NCBI GenBank assembly: GCA_018817425.1
Contig: JAHITX010000007.1
Span: forward strand, 108,862-172,861
Length of the DNA: 64,000 nt
Direction: 5' to 3'
From: Pseudomonadota bacterium
Lineage (GTDB): Bacteria; Desulfobacterota; Desulfobacteria; Desulfobacterales; RPRI01
Shown one piece after another: positions 35,070-45,363 of the stretch (positions are counted from its first letter, which is position 1; the number at the start of each line of letters is the position of its first letter). A model generated the notes under the pieces. That model ran no database searches. It was not told the origin of the DNA and saw nothing but the letters and a program-made list of their open reading frames with translations. The translations under genes were made by a program, and so were the position numbers.

Positions 35070-36125
35070 ATGAAAAATATACTTGTTACAGGCGGATGCG
35101 GATTTATCGGATCGAATTTCATACGATATATTTTATCGGAAACCGGATTTGACGGGCGTATTGTAAACGTAGACAAGCTTACATATGCCGGAAACATGGA
35201 AAATCTATCGGGCATCAAAGAAGCTTTTCCTGATCGCTATTTCTTTTCCAAAACTGATATCTGCGATCTTTCGGAGCTGACCGGTCTTTTTAAGACATAT
35301 GATATTGATACAATATGTCATTTTGCCGCAGAATCACATGTTGACAGATCAATAACAAAACCGGGAGATTTTATCCGCACAAACATAGAAGGTACTTTTT
35401 GCCTTTTGGAGCTTGCAAGGCAATTTAAAGACAAGCTTGAACTCTTTCATCATGTAAGTACCGACGAAGTCTTTGGTTCACTCGGTGAATCAGGATACTT
35501 CACTGAAACAACACCATATAATCCCAGCAGTCCCTATTCCGCTTCCAAAGCTTCCTCAGACCACCTTGTAAGAGCTTATTCCATAACCTACGGGATTCCT
35601 GTTACGATATCCAATTGCTCAAATAATTACGGGCCGTATCAATTTCCCGAAAAGCTTATCCCGCTTATAATTTTAAATGCCGTTGGAAATGAACCGCTTC
35701 CGGTGTATGGCCAAGGTGTTAATATCCGGGACTGGCTTTATGTAATAGATCATTGCAAAGCTATATGGACGATAATGAAAAACGGGCGCAGAGGAGATAC
35801 ATATAATATAGGCGGAGACTGTGAAAAACGAAATATTGATGTAGTAAATATCATCTGCGAACTTGTGGATAAATTGATTCCTTTAGAAAATACAACACCA
35901 AGAAAGAATTTGATAACTTTTGTAAAAGACAGACCGGGGCATGATCTAAGGTACGCAATAGATTTTACAAAGCTTAAAAATGAGCTTGAATGGGTACCAT
36001 CAGAAACATTTGAATCAGGAATTGAAAAAACCATAAAATGGTATATTGATAATACAAATTGGGTGGCAAGGATCAAAAGCGGTGAATACAAAAAATGGAT
36101 AAAACAACAATACGAAGACCGGTAA
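35070..36125 (+). CDS. rfbB: dTDP-glucose 4,6-dehydratase
   Basis: 351 aa; the start at 35070 has AGGAG five bases upstream, whereas the TTG at 35052 has none. Rossmann NAD motif GGCGFIGSNF, catalytic STDEVFGSLG (Asp-Glu), and YSASKASSDH (Tyr-x3-Lys) are intact. Makes dTDP-4-keto-6-deoxyglucose for rhamnose or other deoxysugars in surface polysaccharide. The other rml genes are not adjacent, which is unusual; it is instead followed by pyrF. Confidence 0.95.
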   Translation: MKNILVTGGCGFIGSNFIRYILSETGFDGRIVNVDKLTYAGNMENLSGIKEAFPDRYFFSKTDICDLSELTGLFKTYDIDTICHFAAESHVDRSITKPGDFIRTNIEGTFCLLELARQFKDKLELFHHVSTDEVFGSLGESGYFTETTPYNPSSPYSASKASSDHLVRAYSITYGIPVTISNCSNNYGPYQFPEKLIPLIILNAVGNEPLPVYGQGVNIRDWLYVIDHCKAIWTIMKNGRRGDTYNIGGDCEKRNIDVVNIICELVDKLIPLENTTPRKNLITFVKDRPGHDLRYAIDFTKLKNELEWVPSETFESGIEKTIKWYIDNTNWVARIKSGEYKKWIKQQYEDR

Positions 36126-36146
36126 CAATATGATAGAGGCCTGAAT

Positions 36147-36866
36147 TTGAAGAGCGCAAAAGATTACATTATATTTCCTCTCGATGTCCCATCGGCAAAA
36201 GATGCAAAACATTATGTAAAACTTCTTTCCAATCATGTCGGAATGTTTAAAATAGGGCTTGAACTTTTCATAAGGTCAGGACCTGATGTAGTGAAAATGA
36301 TTAAAGATATAAGTACCGCAGGTATTTTTCTGGATCTTAAGCTGCATGATATACCCGAAACAGTAAGACGCTCTACTAAAAGCATTGCCGATCTTGATGT
36401 TGATTTAACTACTGTTCATTGTGCCGAATCAAATGAAATGCTAAAAGCCGCTGTAGCAGGCTGCAAAGGTAAAGTGTCTATTCTTGGCGTAACCTTATTA
36501 ACCAGTATATCTTCCAAGGACATCCGGGATGCCGGTTTTGAAAAACAATACTATGCCGATATTTCAAAACTTGTTTTTAAAAAAGCTAAGATGGCAAAAG
36601 ATGCAGGATGTAAAGGGGTAGTCTGCTCCGGGCTTGAAGTTATGATGATAAAAAAATCATTCGGTAAAGAATTTATCGCCGTAACACCCGGTATAAGACC
36701 TGCATGGAGTTTATCGGAAAAAGACGACCAGAAGCGTATTACAACACCTGCCGATGCAATTAAAAACGGCTCCGATTATCTTGTAATCGGAAGACCTGTA
36801 AGGGATGCAAAAAATCCCCTTGATGCAGCCATTATGACTGCGGAAGAAATTGAATCCGCAATGTAG
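36147..36866 (+). CDS. pyrF: Orotidine 5'-phosphate decarboxylase
   Basis: 239 aa. The catalytic Lys-Asp array is in FLDLKLHDIPETVRRS; also FPLDVPS at the start and TPGIRP for phosphate binding. Last step of UMP synthesis. Translation seems to begin at a TTG (36147) with GAGG seven bases before it; no upstream ATG is in frame. 21 bp after rfbB on the same strand. Confidence 0.95.
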   Translation: MKSAKDYIIFPLDVPSAKDAKHYVKLLSNHVGMFKIGLELFIRSGPDVVKMIKDISTAGIFLDLKLHDIPETVRRSTKSIADLDVDLTTVHCAESNEMLKAAVAGCKGKVSILGVTLLTSISSKDIRDAGFEKQYYADISKLVFKKAKMAKDAGCKGVVCSGLEVMMIKKSFGKEFIAVTPGIRPAWSLSEKDDQKRITTPADAIKNGSDYLVIGRPVRDAKNPLDAAIMTAEEIESAM

Positions 36867-36917
36867 TAAAGCAAAATAATCTGCCAATATAAAAAAACAA
36901 TGCATGAGGTAGTAAGA

Positions 36918-38606
36918 ATGAATGACTACATTCAATATTACGGCCTTTCAGAAAATCCGTTCGATATCTCGCCGGATCCAAAATCCTTCTTTCCTTCAGA
37001 AAGTCATAAGGAAGCTTTAGCCTCTTTGCTTTACGTAGTCAAGGAACGTAAAGGATTCATGCTGCTTATAGGTGAAGAAGGCGCCGGCAAAACCATTCTG
37101 GTAAACCACCTGATCAAGAGTTTGGATAATAATGAAAATGTAGTCTATTTTTCGGATGGGAATCTTTCCTACGAACAAATATTAAAGGAACTACTGATCA
37201 AACTGAAGCTGTCGCCTAAAAGAATAAATAAAGCTGCTATGCTTTTTGAGTTAAATGATTATTTAATACAAAATCTGGCTCTGGGAAAAAATCTGATTCT
37301 TATTATCGATGAAGCTCAAAACATTTCCGGTGATGTATTGGAAGAACTGCGATTGACCTCCAATCTGGAAACCAGCTCCTCAAAGCTTTTACAAATAATT
37401 TTTGTGGGCAGGCCAAAACTCGAAACCAAACTTAATACCAGAGGGTTAAGGCAGCTAAAACAAAGGATCGGCACTATAGGTCGTATCAATCGCTTAAGCC
37501 CTGCGGAATCGATAAAATATATTAATCATCGATTACTGCATGCAGGATGTGATAGTAGCGATATATTTTCACCAAAAGCACTTGCTTTAATTTGCAGTCA
37601 TTCAGATGGCATCCCTATAAAAGTTAATCTTCTCTGCCACAATGCCTTATTTAAAGGATTTGAATACTCCGAAAAACCAATCTTAGCTAAAACGATAAGA
37701 AAGATACGCAATAAAGGCTATCTTTTAGAAGATAAACAAATAAAAGACGCTGTAACCGGGCATAAACAAAAGCCACTCTTCACATTCGCAAAACGGAAAG
37801 TATGTCTTAAAAGATCTCTTTATTTTTGCCTTGCTATCGGATGCATAATGGTTGCAGTATTTCTGGGCAATAAACATCTGAACAACATCCCTGAAATCTC
37901 TAAACCATTAACTTATTTCAAACCAACCACTGTAAGTAAAAAAGTTCCCAAAAAAGTTGAAATAAAAGCCCCCGTTACAAAAGAAGTAATAAGCGATGCC
38001 ACAGTTATCTGGGAGGTTTTAGTACCTGAACCATTACCGGTTATACCTTTAATGGAAAATCAACCGGAACAAAATACTTCTGATATATCTGATAATTCTG
38101 ATACAGCTGATACTGCTAATACAGCTGATACCGCTGATCTGATAGATCCGCCCAATGTACCGGAGACAAACGGGTTACGATATGAAAAAATTGTTACTAT
38201 TAATGAAGGAGATACTCTTTACCTCTTAATTTTAAACAATTATAATCTGGCAAACACGACACTGATGGATATTGTCATAGCTTTCAACTCGGAAATCCCC
38301 AATCCTGATCTGATTTTCTTAAATAGTAAAATTCGTATGCCCGAAATTACAGAATCAAATCTGATTAAAAAATCATCTGATGGAAGCATCAAGGCTCATC
38401 TTGGAACTTTTTTAACCCGGCAAAAAGCTGTAAATTACAAGAGGTTGATCAATATTACTGATAAAGAAATTGAAATTATACCTATAACAGTATCACCCGG
38501 CAAAACATGGTTCAGAGTTATGGCAGGCCCTTTTACTAATGAAGAAGATTGTTTAAAAATGGTTCAGGAGTTAAGGCAAAAAGGGCTTCTGCCGGCTTTC
38601 GGATAA
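36918..38606 (+). CDS. GspA/ExeA-like AAA ATPase with transmembrane segment and SPOR domain
   Basis: 562 aa from the ATG at 36918 (GAGG 8 bases upstream). N-terminal ExeA-type start YYGLSENPFDISPDPKSFFP, Walker A GEEGAGKT, Walker B LILIIDEAQN, then a single TM (LYFCLAIGCIMVAVFLG, ~310), a Pro/Thr/Asp-rich linker with SDTADTANTADTADL, a LysM-like stretch (TINEGDTLYLLI) and a C-terminal SPOR domain (KAHLGTFLTRQKAVNYKRL to the end). Probably remodels peptidoglycan for envelope assembly or type II secretion. Its stop and the next gene's stop face each other only 1 bp apart. Confidence 0.88.
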   Translation: MNDYIQYYGLSENPFDISPDPKSFFPSESHKEALASLLYVVKERKGFMLLIGEEGAGKTILVNHLIKSLDNNENVVYFSDGNLSYEQILKELLIKLKLSPKRINKAAMLFELNDYLIQNLALGKNLILIIDEAQNISGDVLEELRLTSNLETSSSKLLQIIFVGRPKLETKLNTRGLRQLKQRIGTIGRINRLSPAESIKYINHRLLHAGCDSSDIFSPKALALICSHSDGIPIKVNLLCHNALFKGFEYSEKPILAKTIRKIRNKGYLLEDKQIKDAVTGHKQKPLFTFAKRKVCLKRSLYFCLAIGCIMVAVFLGNKHLNNIPEISKPLTYFKPTTVSKKVPKKVEIKAPVTKEVISDATVIWEVLVPEPLPVIPLMENQPEQNTSDISDNSDTADTANTADTADLIDPPNVPETNGLRYEKIVTINEGDTLYLLILNNYNLANTTLMDIVIAFNSEIPNPDLIFLNSKIRMPEITESNLIKKSSDGSIKAHLGTFLTRQKAVNYKRLINITDKEIEIIPITVSPGKTWFRVMAGPFTNEEDCLKMVQELRQKGLLPAFG

Positions 38607-38607
38607 A

Positions 38608-41600
38608 TCAAAACGCCCCGGCACTTGTTCCTGCAAAACCCGATTCCGGTAAGTTTACGGATTTATTGTTTCCGGGCATATATTGCCACTGACCTGACTT
38701 GAGCCTCTTTACACATTTCCATTCCAGGGTTTTCCCGGCCGGAAACCCGCTTACAAGACCGGTCCATTTCGGAGTATTTGGCCCGGGACCGTTGTGGTTC
38801 GGAGGCGGATTATAAATATACTCATAATAAATGTTTGGACTGAGTAAAACCCCTTTGGCCGGGTCCCAATTACCTATCAACGGATCATTTCCGAAGGCAT
38901 AAATATTTTCTCCCGGTGCCGTCCAGCCATTTTCACATACAAAATTTACCGACGTAATCGGAGTTATGGGTTTTAGGGCAATCAAAAAAGCCTTTTTTCT
39001 GGCTACATCAATAACACCGGATTTCATGGAAACCAGATTTCGCCCTGCATTGAACCAACCACTTGCCCTCTTGTTGAAATCCGCCATTGATGTTCGCCTG
39101 GGAAGAGCCTTGCCATTAAGCTTTACGCCTTCTGCCAGAGCATTATCTACCACCAGTTGTACGATGTTGTTGCGGCTTCTCACTGCCCCGGTATAACTTC
39201 CTATAGCATTTTCGATCACAACGAATACGCTCTCAACAATTTTCTGCTGGGAAACCTTCGTGGTTCGGGTGCTGTAAACCGGGCGCTTATCCTGTGTAAA
39301 TCGGACCGTTTCACCATCATCTTCATAGAGGGTAAATGTGCTGGGAGTAGCATCTGCATAAACCTGCACGATCAATTCATTATGTGATGATCCCTTTTTA
39401 CGATGACCGAACACATCTTTCGTCTGATCATCAACATACATAATGGGCAGTATAGCTCCTGACCTGGCAAATACGGGTAACCGGAATACGCCCCCTATAT
39501 ATACAGGGAAATCACTCACCCATTCGCCATGACTATTGAACCATTCGCGGGTATGGTAATTCACCCATGTACCTTTTGGCAGATAGATGTTGCGTTTATG
39601 TTCGCCGTGATTTGCCACCACCCCCACCAGCAGATCCTTTCCAATGAGCTTTTCATGGCCGAGGGTACGCACATTCGGATCGTTTTGATAGTAATATACA
39701 AGCGGCGGGATAAGTGGTTCTCCATAAAGATACGCTCTGTAGGCCAGCGAGTAATAGTAAGGCGTAAGTTCATAACGCTGACGGATATTTTCGCGATTGG
39801 ATTGCATATCACCTACAAGGTCGGGGGAGGTCTCGTAGCGTTTACTGGTTTGGAAACTGTTATCCGTATGGGGTCTGACCGGCACATCGAACCATGAACC
39901 GTTTGCAAACCATTGGGTATATAGTTCATACTGGTACTGGAGGTTTCCGGAATGATCTTTATTATAAGGCATCCCTTCACGGCGGAAACCGCCTATATCC
40001 GAGCCGTAATAATCGATCCCTGAAAATGACATATGAAGCTGGCTGTTTAAATGCGACGCAAGCAAATCAAGATTTGAGCCAATATCGCCTGACCACATTG
40101 CCGCACCGAAGCGCCCGGAACCCGAAGCTCCGGAGCGCGTGACAACAAACGGTCTGCGGTTTATCACTGAATTCTTCTCGGCAAAACCGTCGTAAATCGA
40201 CTTGTTCCATAAAAAGGCGTACAGGTTGTGAATATCACCGTGTTGGTTTTTGGGACCGGCCGCAGTGATCTCAACGCCATGATAGCAGGCATTCGGATCA
40301 TATTTCTCCGGTTCCCCCAAATCGGTCCAATGACCAGCAATCCCCTTGCTCACCATATCAGGAAAGCGCTTGTTTTCATGTAACCACCGGCCTGCATCAG
40401 GATTGGACCAGTCTATCATTGCGGCCTTACCGAACCAGTCTGTCAAAATTACGGGTTCCTGGTTTTCCGGATCGCACTGTCCGGTTTTCTTCTGATAGGC
40501 AAAAAGACTTCCTGCTGTTTTCATCTGGCTATAAGTATCTGTATTCTGGTTGACGTATGACTCCTCGATGGTTACAAAACCGATATTGTCGTTTTTGTAA
40601 GAGGCGATTTTGGTGTCTGGATCGGGAAAGTAATACCCATTGCCGTCTCCACTGTCCCGGTCCCAATCCAATTTGCCCATCATGCTGTCCGGGCTGTCCT
40701 TAACCACTCCGCCGAACCATTGCAGATCTAAGACAAAACCGTCCACCGGAAAGTTGTTACTGCGCAGGCCGTTTAAAAGAGTATCAATCTGCGTCCAATC
40801 CTTATAGCCGAATTCCGATACCCAAAGACCAAATGCTTTGCGCGGCGGAACCGGCGGTGTGCCCACAAGTTCTATGTAGTCTTTTCGAAGATCGGGAAGA
40901 TCTGGGCCGGTCATTACATAGAAACGGATCTGATCACCCCACATCCTCACCTGCCAAGGGTCGCCGGTAAAATCCCAGCGCTGTTTGTAGACATTGTCAA
41001 GAAACAAAACATAGTTAAGATTATTGTCTCCCAATGCATACATGACAGGCAACTGCACATTGCCCACCATTCCTGCCGGGCCAAAAGGCATGAAACCATT
41101 GCCATGGCTCTGGGCCTGACCCGCGGGTTGCTCTTCCCTAACCTTATGCTGTAGCCAGTCACCATCAGCTGAGCCCAGCTTTTTAAATTGCTGACCAAGA
41201 CCGTATACATTCAGCATTTGGCCTTTGATGATATTTATACCTTTCCAGTCATTATCAAGGTCGGCCGGGCAAACCGTGGTCAGGAAACGATTCCCGATTT
41301 TGTCCCACATAGAAACACAGAGATTTTGCGTGTCCACCTCTACCTTGATATCAGCGGTCTCGAAACCGTTTCCGGCAGAACTGAAAGACGCAGGCCCAGA
41401 ATAGTCTGTTTTGAGTACCATGGGGGAGGCATACAGCGGTTTGGTCAAGTCCGGTGCGGAACCCACTGCTGACAGTTCGAAGTGGATCAGATCATCATCG
41501 AGAGCCTCTACCACCAGGTATTGGTTTCCCAGGTTGAATTTGACCCGTTTGATCTCGGCCTGGAGCGATGTTGCCACGAAAAATACAAACAAGGTAATTA

Positions 41601-41622
41601 TCAATGTTAATTTCCTCTTCAT
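38608..41622 (-). CDS. Secreted GH31 alpha-glycosidase with C-terminal CBM20-like domain
   Basis: 1004 aa. Signal peptide to about residue 22 (LTLIITLFVFFVATSLQA). GH31 core: VDGFVLDLQWFGG, the nucleophile block HWTDLGEPEKYD (Asp about 433; the usual WxDMNE is WTDLGE here) and AAMWSGDIGS (acid/base Asp about 510). C-terminal ~120 residues resemble a CBM20 starch-binding module (GENIYAFGNDPLIGNWDPAK, WKCVK near the end). Predicted to cleave alpha-glucosides outside the cytoplasm; specificity (glucosidase, xylosidase or transferase) not resolved. Good Shine-Dalgarno (AAAGGAG). Surprising for a sulfate reducer, and it has no sugar transporter next to it. Confidence 0.9.
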   Translation of the reverse strand: MKRKLTLIITLFVFFVATSLQAEIKRVKFNLGNQYLVVEALDDDLIHFELSAVGSAPDLTKPLYASPMVLKTDYSGPASFSSAGNGFETADIKVEVDTQNLCVSMWDKIGNRFLTTVCPADLDNDWKGINIIKGQMLNVYGLGQQFKKLGSADGDWLQHKVREEQPAGQAQSHGNGFMPFGPAGMVGNVQLPVMYALGDNNLNYVLFLDNVYKQRWDFTGDPWQVRMWGDQIRFYVMTGPDLPDLRKDYIELVGTPPVPPRKAFGLWVSEFGYKDWTQIDTLLNGLRSNNFPVDGFVLDLQWFGGVVKDSPDSMMGKLDWDRDSGDGNGYYFPDPDTKIASYKNDNIGFVTIEESYVNQNTDTYSQMKTAGSLFAYQKKTGQCDPENQEPVILTDWFGKAAMIDWSNPDAGRWLHENKRFPDMVSKGIAGHWTDLGEPEKYDPNACYHGVEITAAGPKNQHGDIHNLYAFLWNKSIYDGFAEKNSVINRRPFVVTRSGASGSGRFGAAMWSGDIGSNLDLLASHLNSQLHMSFSGIDYYGSDIGGFRREGMPYNKDHSGNLQYQYELYTQWFANGSWFDVPVRPHTDNSFQTSKRYETSPDLVGDMQSNRENIRQRYELTPYYYSLAYRAYLYGEPLIPPLVYYYQNDPNVRTLGHEKLIGKDLLVGVVANHGEHKRNIYLPKGTWVNYHTREWFNSHGEWVSDFPVYIGGVFRLPVFARSGAILPIMYVDDQTKDVFGHRKKGSSHNELIVQVYADATPSTFTLYEDDGETVRFTQDKRPVYSTRTTKVSQQKIVESVFVVIENAIGSYTGAVRSRNNIVQLVVDNALAEGVKLNGKALPRRTSMADFNKRASGWFNAGRNLVSMKSGVIDVARKKAFLIALKPITPITSVNFVCENGWTAPGENIYAFGNDPLIGNWDPAKGVLLSPNIYYEYIYNPPPNHNGPGPNTPKWTGLVSGFPAGKTLEWKCVKRLKSGQWQYMPGNNKSVNLPESGFAGTSAGAF

Positions 41623-41808
41623 GATAAACTCCTTTCTTGAAATGTCTTATTGACTATAGCCTGAATGATTCCTGTTAAACGGAGAACCTGACAACGTCAC
41701 TATTTCACCACCATTTCACATATGCATTCTTTATCGTTACAACTTTTTATTTACAAAACAATGACTCGTTTACCATCTTTTTTTATGGCATATCATAATG
41801 TCTCTTTT

Positions 41809-43047
41809 TCAGCATTTTTTGGGATTTTCATCTTCTATCACTGTTCCATCAGAAAGAAGGGAATGTACCGATATAGTATACTTATCGTTTCCTTTCCATT
41901 CTATTACCGAAAAAGTAGGTTTCTTTTTGCCGTCTTCCATATCGGGCCTGGCAGGGCAGTTGAAACCCGAATTAGTATAAAAAAGTAATCTGTCATCATT
42001 TTTCGGAGCATGGGTATGTCCCATTACAATTATCGGCTCACCTTTGCCGGAAAAGAGTTCAGCTTCAAGCGCTGTCGCCCAGGCAGTAAGGTCACCGCAC
42101 GCATCCGTATCGGCAAATCCCATCAATGCTCCGTCTATATTATTTAAGTGGGCATAATATTTTGAATCTACCAGAGAGCCCTTAGACCAGGTTGAGCTGG
42201 GCTTTTCTATAGTACCGCAAAGCAGTTTCGGATAGGTGGCTTCCACATCAGCAGCAGTTGCCGTAACATCCTGCCCGTTATATCGCGGCATTACAAATGA
42301 GGTAACCGGATCATGGTCTTTCGGATCAGGCTGTAAAGCATTTATAACCATATCCGGTAAATTAAATGGAGTACCGGCCTTCCACATTTTAAAAAGGTTT
42401 GAGAGCATCTCATCGACATCGAAACCAAGCGGATTACCAAGCCCTTTAAGATAGGCGGCATTTTCTACATTCAGCTTTTTACACTCTATGTTTGAAAGCA
42501 GCGCCGACATTCTGGTTATGAAATAGCTTAACGGCAGGTTTTTCCAGTTTGCAGGCGGATTTATATAGTCACTGGCGCATAAAAGCGAATAGATGTGTCC
42601 ATGAGTCATAAAAATGGGTCTTGGTCCCAACTCAGGCATATAGTACTGTAGGTTGATCGGCATTACCTTTACATCCGGGCTTATTGCACTGCAAATCTGA
42701 TCGGCGGTAACGGCCATGTCGTGGTTCCCGTTTACATATACTACATTATTTTTACCCAGAGCATTAACCGTTTTAGCCAGTTCACCGTATAATCCGAAAA
42801 TCGCCTTGTTTACACCATTTGGAAGAGTAACAACTTCAAACGAAGGCGGAATTATTTCGGGAGGGTATGTCCATAAATCGACAAGATCCCCCAGTAATAC
42901 CAGCTCCTTGACATTATTTGCGGGGTTTTGGGCCCATTGAAGTGATGCGATCAGCATATCCTGGTGAATCTTGCTCTGATACCAGTTGCTTTTCGCATCT
43001 ATTCCAATATGGATATCGCTTAATACCATGATTCTATTCTTTGCCAT
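41809..43047 (-). CDS. Calcineurin-like phosphoesterase
   Basis: 412 aa without signal peptide. Metal-binding blocks in order: VLSDIHIGI, LLGDLVDLW, VNGNHDM, MTHGHIYS and MGHTHAPKN, a complete binuclear centre. A ~150-residue insertion between the fourth and fifth blocks contains Cys and aromatic residues. GGAAA upstream of the start. It is the last gene of a run with the amino-acid decarboxylase (22 bp gap) and the C69 dipeptidase. Substrate unknown. Confidence 0.87.
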   Translation of the reverse strand: MAKNRIMVLSDIHIGIDAKSNWYQSKIHQDMLIASLQWAQNPANNVKELVLLGDLVDLWTYPPEIIPPSFEVVTLPNGVNKAIFGLYGELAKTVNALGKNNVVYVNGNHDMAVTADQICSAISPDVKVMPINLQYYMPELGPRPIFMTHGHIYSLLCASDYINPPANWKNLPLSYFITRMSALLSNIECKKLNVENAAYLKGLGNPLGFDVDEMLSNLFKMWKAGTPFNLPDMVINALQPDPKDHDPVTSFVMPRYNGQDVTATAADVEATYPKLLCGTIEKPSSTWSKGSLVDSKYYAHLNNIDGALMGFADTDACGDLTAWATALEAELFSGKGEPIIVMGHTHAPKNDDRLLFYTNSGFNCPARPDMEDGKKKPTFSVIEWKGNDKYTISVHSLLSDGTVIEDENPKKC

Positions 43048-43069
43048 ACTATTTCCTTTTCTTATATGA

Positions 43070-45346
43070 TTACTCCTTAATTAACAGTGTTTTAAAATAA
43101 GTTTTTCCTTCCAAATCAACTTCGGTCCTTTCTATACCGTGGATATCACTCTCATAGCCTGGGAAAGTATTTTCAAAATCCTGCCTTGCCAATAAGTAGC
43201 TGAGTATCGGGTCTGAATCAGAATCATAGACTTCACCGCCCATGATTACAGGTATACCCGGAGGATAGGGAACTACCATAACGCCCTGTATCCTTGATTG
43301 TTCAGGTTGTATATTTCTCAACTCAACAAACTCTACCTTGTTGCAAACTACCTGCCGGTAGGCATCGGAAGGAACCATTTTTTGCAAAGGTATGTTTTTA
43401 AAGGCGTCATCCATTAATTTGAGAATATTATTTTTTTGGATATATTCATGCATCATCTGACAATGGTCTTTAAGCCCGATATTTTTATATTTATCAGGAT
43501 ATTGTTTGACCAATTCCGGGAAAACCTGACCCAGTAAAATATTTAAGTCATAAAGTTCTTTAAACTTTAATAGTTCCGCTACCAGCGTTCCCTGTTTTCC
43601 TCTGGTTGTACCTGGAGAATTTAAAAGCAAAAAGGAGTAGTAATCACTTTTTTCACAGACAATGCCCTTATCGATTAAATAATTTGTTACAATGGATGCA
43701 GGAATACCCATTTTCTGATAATTGCCGTTTACATCAATCCCAGGGCAGGTAAAAGTCAGTTTGATTGGATCAAGCATTACATAATCTTCCGCTACATCAA
43801 AACCATGCCAGGCATCACCATGCTTGATGACCCAGTAATCCTGATTTGATATTAATTCTTCCAGCGGAGTTTCGCAAATTGTATCAGGCTGCCACATTCC
43901 AAAAAACCAATCATTATTAACCAAATAATCCTTTTGTATTTGGGCTGTTTTTTTCCTTAACTCTATTGCTTCCGTAATGATGTCATTAAAAAGTACAGGG
44001 CCGTTGTCATGCATCATTTTGGAAGCCACTTCCAGTGAAGCTACCATATTATACTGAGGCGAAGTTGATCCGTGCATCATATAGGACTCATTAAACAGAG
44101 TTTGAAACATCTCCGTTTTTTCAGGTGATTTGAGGATATCTTCCGTCAACCTGACATGGATCATGGAAGCCTGGGAGAAGGCTGTCAATAATTTATGAGT
44201 GGACTGGGAACAAAAAACAAGTCGGTCATTCGGCGCAAGTGCCATACCGTAATGATTTTGATAAAGGGGATGAAATTTTGCGTAGGCATACCATGCTTCA
44301 TCAAAATGATGGACTTTTACCTGATTAAGTTTTTTCATTACATATTCAATATTATAACAAACTCCGTCGTAGGTTGAGTTTGTAAGAGCAGACATGTTAT
44401 ACTCTTTTGGCTTAATTTTGGTAAAGTCAACGGGCCCGATAATGCCCATGCCGTTTCTGACAGGACACATATATTCGGGTTTTGCTTCTGTGATAATCAT
44501 GGCGTAGTTCAATGATTTGTGGCAGTTTCTGTCAACAAGTGACGCTTGCCCCGGTGATATCTGACTTCTCCATATGATCTGGTTGGCCGTTGATGTTCCG
44601 TTTAGCACATAATAGCATTTATCCGCTCCAAATACTTTTGCGGAAAACTGCTCGGCCTCTCCGGTTACTCCACTGTGATCAAGCAAAGATCCCAACTCCG
44701 GCACGGATATGGAAAGATCGGCTCTTAAAACATCTTCGCCGAAAAATTTATGAAAGGCCGTACCCGATGGACTTCGTAGAAATCCTTGTCCTCCCATATG
44801 TCCCGGTGTATGCCATGCATATTTATATTCATTTACATATTCTATCATGGTACCAAAAAAAGACGGCAGTACTGATTTAATATATTCCGTCACATGCCTC
44901 TCAATTCTTCCTGATAAAAACTCTACCGTATCCGTCAATTTCCATATTGTGCCATTTATACCGGCCAATATGCTTTCCGGAATCTCTTCGATTGAACCTC
45001 TGTTAACCAATAAAAGTATTGGAATTGACTGATTTCTGGTCCGTATAAAATCAATTAAAATACCGGACAGTAAAACATTATTACCCGCTATACCCTTGCA
45101 ATAATTTTTTCTGTGAAGCCGGCCTGCATCAGCAAGATTGTAATCAAGAACGATAGCGCCCAGATCTTCTCTGGAAAAAACGATATCATGAGCATCGCCA
45201 AAGGATGTTGAGAGTATATAGGAGCAATCCTGCTCCCTTGTTAACTGTTCCTGGAGTTCTTTTAACCATGCGCTTTCATCGTTTTTTTGATTGATCTGAT
45301 CGGTCACAAACAAAACAGGCCATGAAGATTTATCTATTTTTTTCAC
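43070..45346 (-). CDS. Orn/Lys/Arg decarboxylase (fold type I, long form)
   Basis: 758 aa. Starts at a GTG (45346) with AAGGAG six bases upstream. The N-terminal ~150 residues are a CheY-like wing domain (LFVTDQIN, AIVLDYNLADAG), followed by the PLP domain: HTPGHMGGQGF, NGTSTANQI, FDEAWYAY and the Schiff-base Lys in SQSTHKLL. C-terminal domain with VVPYPPGIPVIMGGE. Length and layout match the inducible acid-resistance lysine/ornithine/arginine decarboxylases; substrate not assigned. No antiporter neighbour, so a polyamine or stress role. Confidence 0.92.
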   Translation of the reverse strand: MKKIDKSSWPVLFVTDQINQKNDESAWLKELQEQLTREQDCSYILSTSFGDAHDIVFSREDLGAIVLDYNLADAGRLHRKNYCKGIAGNNVLLSGILIDFIRTRNQSIPILLLVNRGSIEEIPESILAGINGTIWKLTDTVEFLSGRIERHVTEYIKSVLPSFFGTMIEYVNEYKYAWHTPGHMGGQGFLRSPSGTAFHKFFGEDVLRADLSISVPELGSLLDHSGVTGEAEQFSAKVFGADKCYYVLNGTSTANQIIWRSQISPGQASLVDRNCHKSLNYAMIITEAKPEYMCPVRNGMGIIGPVDFTKIKPKEYNMSALTNSTYDGVCYNIEYVMKKLNQVKVHHFDEAWYAYAKFHPLYQNHYGMALAPNDRLVFCSQSTHKLLTAFSQASMIHVRLTEDILKSPEKTEMFQTLFNESYMMHGSTSPQYNMVASLEVASKMMHDNGPVLFNDIITEAIELRKKTAQIQKDYLVNNDWFFGMWQPDTICETPLEELISNQDYWVIKHGDAWHGFDVAEDYVMLDPIKLTFTCPGIDVNGNYQKMGIPASIVTNYLIDKGIVCEKSDYYSFLLLNSPGTTRGKQGTLVAELLKFKELYDLNILLGQVFPELVKQYPDKYKNIGLKDHCQMMHEYIQKNNILKLMDDAFKNIPLQKMVPSDAYRQVVCNKVEFVELRNIQPEQSRIQGVMVVPYPPGIPVIMGGEVYDSDSDPILSYLLARQDFENTFPGYESDIHGIERTEVDLEGKTYFKTLLIKE

Positions 45347-45363
45347 AATTATCTCCTTTGCAA

